In this document: positions 59,001 through 64,000 of the stretch, one piece after another
Layout of the letters: every line of letters begins with the position of its first letter
Numbering within the stretch: the first letter of the stretch is position 1
NCBI RefSeq assembly: GCF_008831285.2
Contig: NC_045138.2
Coordinates: 12,104,571 to 12,168,570 of the forward strand
Reading direction: 5' to 3'
Length of the DNA: 64,000 bases
Source: Nymphaea colorata
Taxonomy: Eukaryota; Streptophyta; Magnoliopsida; Nymphaeales; Nymphaeaceae
Translations under genes and position numbers: made by a program
The notes under the pieces: model-generated
Seen by the model: only the letters and a program-made list of their open reading frames with translations
Database searches by the model: none
Told to the model about the DNA's origin: nothing

Positions 59001-61842
59001 TTGAGATTAAAATTGTGAAAGGATGGGGGAACACTCAAGATCGAGTAATCTACCTCAAACAAGACTATCAATCGTTTGATCATACAAAAATGTACCACCA
59101 AATATGTAGTTGTATGCGTGGTGGTTCTTGCCCACAAACTGTGTAAAAGGCCACTAGAGTGTTCATCTTCACCATGGTGTCAAAGATCAAAACATCATTG
59201 AAGCACTGTTAGTTTATTCCTATGAAGCATATACCCAAAACATCAATGCAGCTGTATGTCTCGCCTAGAGAAATATTGGCATTAGATACTATTTCTCCAA
59301 TTGTGGCATAAGCCTTCGTTACCTTTCGATGTGACTTCAACATGCGAGCAATAACAAGAAAAGTCATGTGGTGGTGTGTTCAGTATAAATATTTTATAAA
59401 AAAATATTCTGCACGAATCTATTATAGCATCACTTCTCATCTTGAAGTCCCTCTTTAAATTATACTGACCTTCTTCTCCTTCAACCATCCCTCTTGCGAG
59501 TGCACATAAGTCCTTATAAGGATTCCCATTCGATCTTTATCATGACTACCCTTTTGACACAACCCATAGCATAATGTGTAATTATTTGTAGAAGTTGAAT
59601 ACATCCTCTTCATCATTAAACTCCATTCATTCATGTTGACCATCCATACATACAACAGAACAAACCTCTGTACTTTGATCATTGATGGCTGAATCTATTG
59701 AAGCATTTTTCTTTACTTTATGTGCATCCTTCCTATGTTTGAGAATCGATGCATTCACATAACCATCACCCATTGTATCATAAAAGTTGTTTGCAATTTG
59801 CATTTGCTTTACATCAAAAACAAATTGGTGCATGTCTAATATTTCCTCGGTCATGTCATGATCAACATATATAGTTGCATTGTCAATCTATAGTTGTGAC
59901 AATTTTACATCTAATGCTGATAGAGTAGCATTGGTTGCAATCAATGCGTGACATCTACCATTTATCAATTTCTTGACCTACAATGGATATACCAATGCAC
60001 ATAACTTCAGTTTATTCAATTCAGATGTCAAGTATAGTTTTATTTCAGACCAAGAGTAAGCGACCTAAACACTTCAACAAACCATGTGATTATGCCTACA
60101 AATCGACCATGACACCTATCAGGCTGTCATGAAGGCATGAACAAACTGTATGATTCTACCAACAGAGGATGACACCTAACATACTGACATTAAGCCATGC
60201 ACAAACCGTGCCATTCTCTCCATCAAATGGCCACAAGTAGTCGTCACACTGGTATATATCATGTTCCGATACCTGCATTGACTTTGTTATCAATCTATAT
60301 ATCAGGAGAATCGACTCATATCTCATTAGTATCATGTTAAGAATTTTCAACCATGATGTCTCCCCGTTAGACAGCCATCAGCGGTAATGACACTGGTGTC
60401 ATTCTAGGCTACATGCTTAGTTTGGTAATCCATTCATTCATCATGTGAATGGGTCTAATGCCTTATTGACATCATGTGAGTGGGTTTAATGCCTTAATGA
60501 CATCATATTTGGAGCTATGTCGGTTTCATATATTATCGGCTAACTTTTGTAAAAGATCATTTGCGTTGTTTTCAAAGAAAGGAGAATGTCAATTAAAGTA
60601 TAGTTTTCCTTTCATCTTTGCTCGTTGATGTTGCCCTGCTTTGTCAACCTTCAAGCTTTATTGTGACTTCTTCTACATCATGCAACAATATCCTTGCTTC
60701 TTACCTGCTACGGCAAATGATAAAGTCTACATGTTTCATGGAGGTTTCTGAAGCATGTTCCCACGAAGGAGAGAGCAACATGTTCTCTTACTAAGTTTCG
60801 ATTAAGGATAGAAGAGAACGTTTCCGTCTGAGGGAGAGCATGCCATTCCCTTGCATAAAGTCATTCTTGACACGACATGATTGAATATTCATGAAAATTG
60901 ATAAACTGTTATGGACCATGACAAAATGACATTTAAGGAACCGAACAAAATGTTATGTCAATGATAAAATGACGTTCCGAGAATTTAACCGATGAACCAT
61001 GTCAACACCGAACATGAAACTCAACGAGTGATTGAGTCGAGCATTGACAAAGCTATCCACAAAAGACACAAAATATACATCTCCAAAGGGTGGATGTCTC
61101 CCATGAGAGAAAATTTTTGGCTTTATACTAACCAAACGAGCCCTTTACTGGATTATAAAGTACAGCTCTTCAAGAGATTTGCTCAACCACTCGCTCCGTT
61201 CAATTTCCCACCCTATTCTAGGCGCCCTCTATGAGGAGCTCTTTTGAATCAGCAAAATATGCAGGATGGGTTTGGGTTTGGAGAGGATTTAATGCTCTTA
61301 TATGGTAAAAAGCCACCATTAAATGGTCTAGATCAGGCAGGATATTGGTCGGATTTGCTCCATGGCAACAAATCACCTTTGATTTCTTTTTCTTTAAGCT
61401 CTAAATCCAGTGAAACTCATAGGGTGACTTGCTAACACAAAACAACACAAACACAAATTTTAAACCATGAAAGAATGACAAAGGCATGAATTGATATGTA
61501 CAATATAATGTATTTCATAAATTTATTAAATTGGTTTAAAATTTTCATTGCGCATCCATAGTACATACACTGCATTCAACAATGTCAAAAGCTGACGTTG
61601 GGCATGTTGCACAAGCCCATCTTCTCAGATTTATTTGGACTTTCTTTTAGTGGACTTCTCTCAAAGTAAAACGGGTTATGTATATTTTATTGGTGTACAA
61701 AAATTTCATGCATCATATTAATGACAAAAATGTTCTTAATTAGTAAAAAAGATATTTTTTGTAAAAGAAAATTTAAAAATAAAAAAAATAAATTTTTTTT
61801 TTTAAAGTAATTTCTAAAATATTCCAACTACCTAACGTATAT
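56067..61842. other. Intergenic / decayed repeat DNA, no gene recognised
   Basis: Minus-strand frames at 59282-59854 are consecutive and of unbiased composition but match no family I can name. Frames at 60156-60350 and 60992-61435 likewise. The region may hold the gag and LTR of the minus-strand gypsy element, but no signature was readable. 61740-61810 is an A/T run just before the LPAT2 leader. Confidence 0.4.
58081..58330. repeat. Degenerate ~51-63 bp tandem repeat
   Basis: 'gttggattt' followed by 'gggtttggatctgaggatctgg' recurs at 58141, 58198, 58249 and 58312. The spacing is irregular and copies are diverged. Confidence 0.55.
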
Positions 61843-62116
61843 GTGTTACGTATGTGTTTCGTGCACCGAGCGCCACACGCAACTCTTGCTTCCCTCAAAC
61901 CGCTCACAAACCGCTCACAGGTTGAAACGTTCCAAAGAGGGACAGAGAGTCAATCTGCTTTCGCTTCGTCGAGAGACTCCCTGCTGCCGAGTCTCGGACC
62001 AAAGTGGGAAGCGGCTTGTCCCAAACCTCATAGGCGAACCTTAGGCCCACTTTCCCGTCAAAGCCTCTCTCCCTTTCTCTCTATCTGGAACTCCCTGCAG
62101 TACCAGCGGGGAGGCA
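61843..62116 (+). promoter_or_regulatory. Probable LPAT2 leader
   Basis: GC-richer sequence directly before the LPAT2 ATG, after a sharp drop in A/T content at about 61850, with a CT-rich patch at 62065-62090. Long overlapping frames here (61843-62436) run through the leader, exon 1 and intron 1 and are not proteins. Confidence 0.45.
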
Positions 62117-62627
62117 ATGGCTTTACCGGTTGCAGGGGTCATTTTGCCGATTGGGCTCATTTTCTTGTTCTCCGGCCTCATAGTGAACGTCATTCAGGTA
62201 CTTGCCCTGCCGATTTTGCCGCTAGTTTTTGCAACTTATTTCTCGAATTGGTGGGTTCGTTTTCTCTGGCTTCCTGTGGGGATCTCGAGGTAGGTTTATT
62301 GTGGTTCGACAAAATTTATGACTTCTGCTCGATGTCTTTTTGTGGGTATAGGAGTTTTGGGTGCAATCCAGCTTTGCGGAGCTCTGTCTCTATCTGTCTC
62401 TCTCTTTCTATGTATATCGGGATCAAAGGGATCTGAGTGTGGTGGGATTTGAGTGATATTGCTTTAGATTTTAATTTTCCTTTTCTTTTGGTTGTGGGTT
62501 GAAGGCTCTTATCTTCGTGTTGGTTCGGCCGATTTCAAAGAGCTTCTTCAGGAGGATGAACCGGTTCGTCGCGGAGTTGCTGTGGTTAGAGTTCATTTGG
62601 CTTGTCGATTGGTGGGCTAATCTTAAG
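62117..62627 (+). CDS. LPAT2: 1-acyl-sn-glycerol-3-phosphate acyltransferase (LPAT2 type), first two exons; gene continues past the window
   Basis: Adds a second acyl chain to lysophosphatidic acid to make phosphatidic acid, in the ER membrane, early in phospholipid and triacylglycerol synthesis. Exon 1 is 62117-62197 (27 codons, [20 protein letters not shown] then LIVNVIQ), and exon 2 is 62505-62627 ([20 protein letters not shown] then [21 protein letters not shown]), joined by a GT-AG intron in phase 0. Exon 1 is a hydrophobic signal-anchor helix; the second part has the RPISK..FRRMNR.VAE..W and VDWWA signature of plant LPAT2/LPAT3 proteins. The catalytic H-x4-D box lies about 30 residues further on and is not in this window. 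At least 1.37 kb follows the exon 2 donor without exon 3, so intron 2 is long. The start ATG agrees with family N-termini. LPAT2 and LPAT3 cannot be told apart from this part alone. Confidence 0.9.
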
Positions 62628-63064
62628 GTTCTCTCTCTGCCTCCCTTTGGAACAAATCAATTGTTCGTGCTATTGGTTTTGCGAATTTGCTAGTATTCTT
62701 TTCCAAGAAGCAGAAGTATTTCTACTATTGTTAGATGTTGTAGCTGTAGTTACTATTTCTAGTGAAAGTTTATGCTGGAGGACGTATGAAAAGTTTGAAA
62801 GGAGAATAAATAGATAATCACATTTATGTCCTGCTCGGTTGGATCTTATGGAATAGTCCGGCTCCGATTATGAGTTAAGGTTAATACTCTCCCTTAGTTT
62901 TTTTGGCTATTGTCAAATTAAATCAAAGAAAGGAAGAAGAGAGTGGAGAATGCCCGGTAACAGAGTTAAGACCCCTTTTTAAGGGGGCTAAACTCTAAAA
63001 TTCCAATTGAATCTCGGGTCTCAAAATCATAAGGTCTAAACTCAAATAAACACTAGAATAGAAG

Positions 63065-63345
63065 GCCCATTGAGTACCTGGCCCAGGCTTAGGCCCAAAA
63101 AGTGGGCTGTGGCCCTGGGTTGGCTCGACAAGGCCTGGTTCGGTCGATAACTCATTTTTAATATTATTTTAATATATATAATTATATATATTTTGTTATG
63201 ATTAATTATATTTATGTATTATTTTATGTTTTAAAAATATATTTTTTTAAGTTAACCAGGCTGGGCCGGGCTCGGATTTTGGTTGTCAGGCGGGGCCCGG
63301 GCCATGGTCATGGGCTATGGCCCGGCCCGATGCTGAGGCCTACTA
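63065..63345. mobile_element. Possible MITE with GGCCC-rich imperfect inverted ends
   Basis: 'tagaaggcccattgagtacctggcccaggcttaggccc' at the left and 'gggccatggtcatgggctatggcccggcccgatgctgaggcctacta' at the right are GC-rich and partly complementary, around an AT-rich centre. The ends are only roughly inverted. Confidence 0.4.
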
Positions 63346-63776
63346 GAATATCCAAATAAGAAGAAATGCTATCTATCCTAAGATCTAGAATGGATAGAAA
63401 ATCCGGGATGCAGCCCGCTAAACCATATTGTGTCAAGGTACCTCTTTGGTTCTGTGTGGTTCTACTCCTAGCTTGGACCATGACAAGTGTGGTGGTAGCA
63501 GTTCTCTTCACATCGACCTAGGCATCAAATGTGCAATCCAAACATAAGCATGCCTTCGATTTATTTACCATGTTATTAGGTTTAATATTCTTTAATGCAA
63601 CATAACTTTAAATTTCAATATTTAATAGTTTACTTTCATGGAAAACTGAGCACCTAAAAAGTAGTCCAAAGAGTCATGTAGGGAACAAGCATGATCTATA
63701 ATTTAGTTTCCTTGATGTTGGCATTGTATAAATCACAAGGATGTACCTCTGGTGTTATGGTGGGGCAATGCCCTTG

Positions 63777-63777
<1 letters not shown>

Positions 63778-63836
<59 letters not shown>
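63778..63836. repeat. (CT)n(TA)n microsatellite
   Basis: About 22 bases of (CT)n followed by about 37 bases of (TA)n, in the presumed LPAT2 intron. Confidence 0.95.
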
Positions 63837-63838
<2 letters not shown>

Positions 63839-64000
63839 CTACCATGTATATTTGTTCTACAAAGTTAACTGTATATATGATCTTTATATTTCATAAAATA
63901 GAACAAAAAATTATGTTTTCCATTCCAATGCATAGATAGTATCTTACAAGCTGAGAAGCCTCAAACCGTTGATTTTTTAAGCTCTTATATATGTTTTAGA

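Larger units (their letters stand above)
62628..64000 (+). other. Intron 2 of LPAT2 (partial), with repeats
   Basis: Begins with the GT donor after codon AAG. No third exon is seen. It carries a GC-rich foldback-like stretch at 63065-63345 and a (CT)n(TA)n microsatellite. It is also possible that the gene is truncated here rather than simply interrupted by a long intron. Confidence 0.55.

Noticed and set aside
61843-62436. 197-codon frame across the LPAT2 start
   Set aside because: It is out of frame with the recognisable LPAT2 exon 1 and reads through leader and intron.

Overview
The window looks like nuclear DNA of a flowering plant. It holds two recognisable host genes with plant-type GT-AG introns (a NAC-domain transcription factor and the 5' end of an LPAT2-type acyltransferase). 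The rest is old, nested repeats and transposon remains, with many (TA)n, (CT)n and (CA)n tracts. Gene density is very low and most open frames are accidental. The species cannot be told from the sequence.

Layout. 1-15.9 kb: a GC-richer block made of two diverged direct copies of a 6-8 kb unit (about 0.84-8.59 kb and 8.59-14.64 kb), flanked on both sides by a second direct repeat (1-0.72 kb and 14.64-15.88 kb). Each unit carries, on the minus strand, a degenerate coding region with an FHA (phosphopeptide-binding) domain that most resembles the FHA domain of plant PS1-like proteins, plus an upstream array of ~215-bp tandem repeats. 16.2-18.9 kb: a dead Ty3/gypsy element on the minus strand. 18.9-34.1 kb: AT-rich intergenic DNA with small non-autonomous DNA transposons (mini-CACTA, PIF/Harbinger-like and hAT-like MITEs) and long microsatellites. 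34.7-36.4 kb: the NAC gene, three exons, apparently intact. 37.5-38.7 kb: a Ty1/copia RNase H remnant next to a higher-order minisatellite. 41.4-45.1 kb: an hAT-like element that contains two exons of a YebC-family gene, one of them split by a PIF/Harbinger-like insertion with a TTA target duplication. 49.2-56.1 kb: pieces of Tat-lineage Ty3/gypsy elements in opposing orientations. 62.1 kb to the end: first two exons of LPAT2, with a second intron that runs off the window.

The genes do not form a pathway. The most unusual parts are the FHA-bearing repeat block, in which both copies share an in-frame stop yet keep a recognisable FHA domain, and the transduplicated YebC fragment nested in two DNA transposons. 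All similarity calls were made by eye from translated motifs; no alignment or database search was run.
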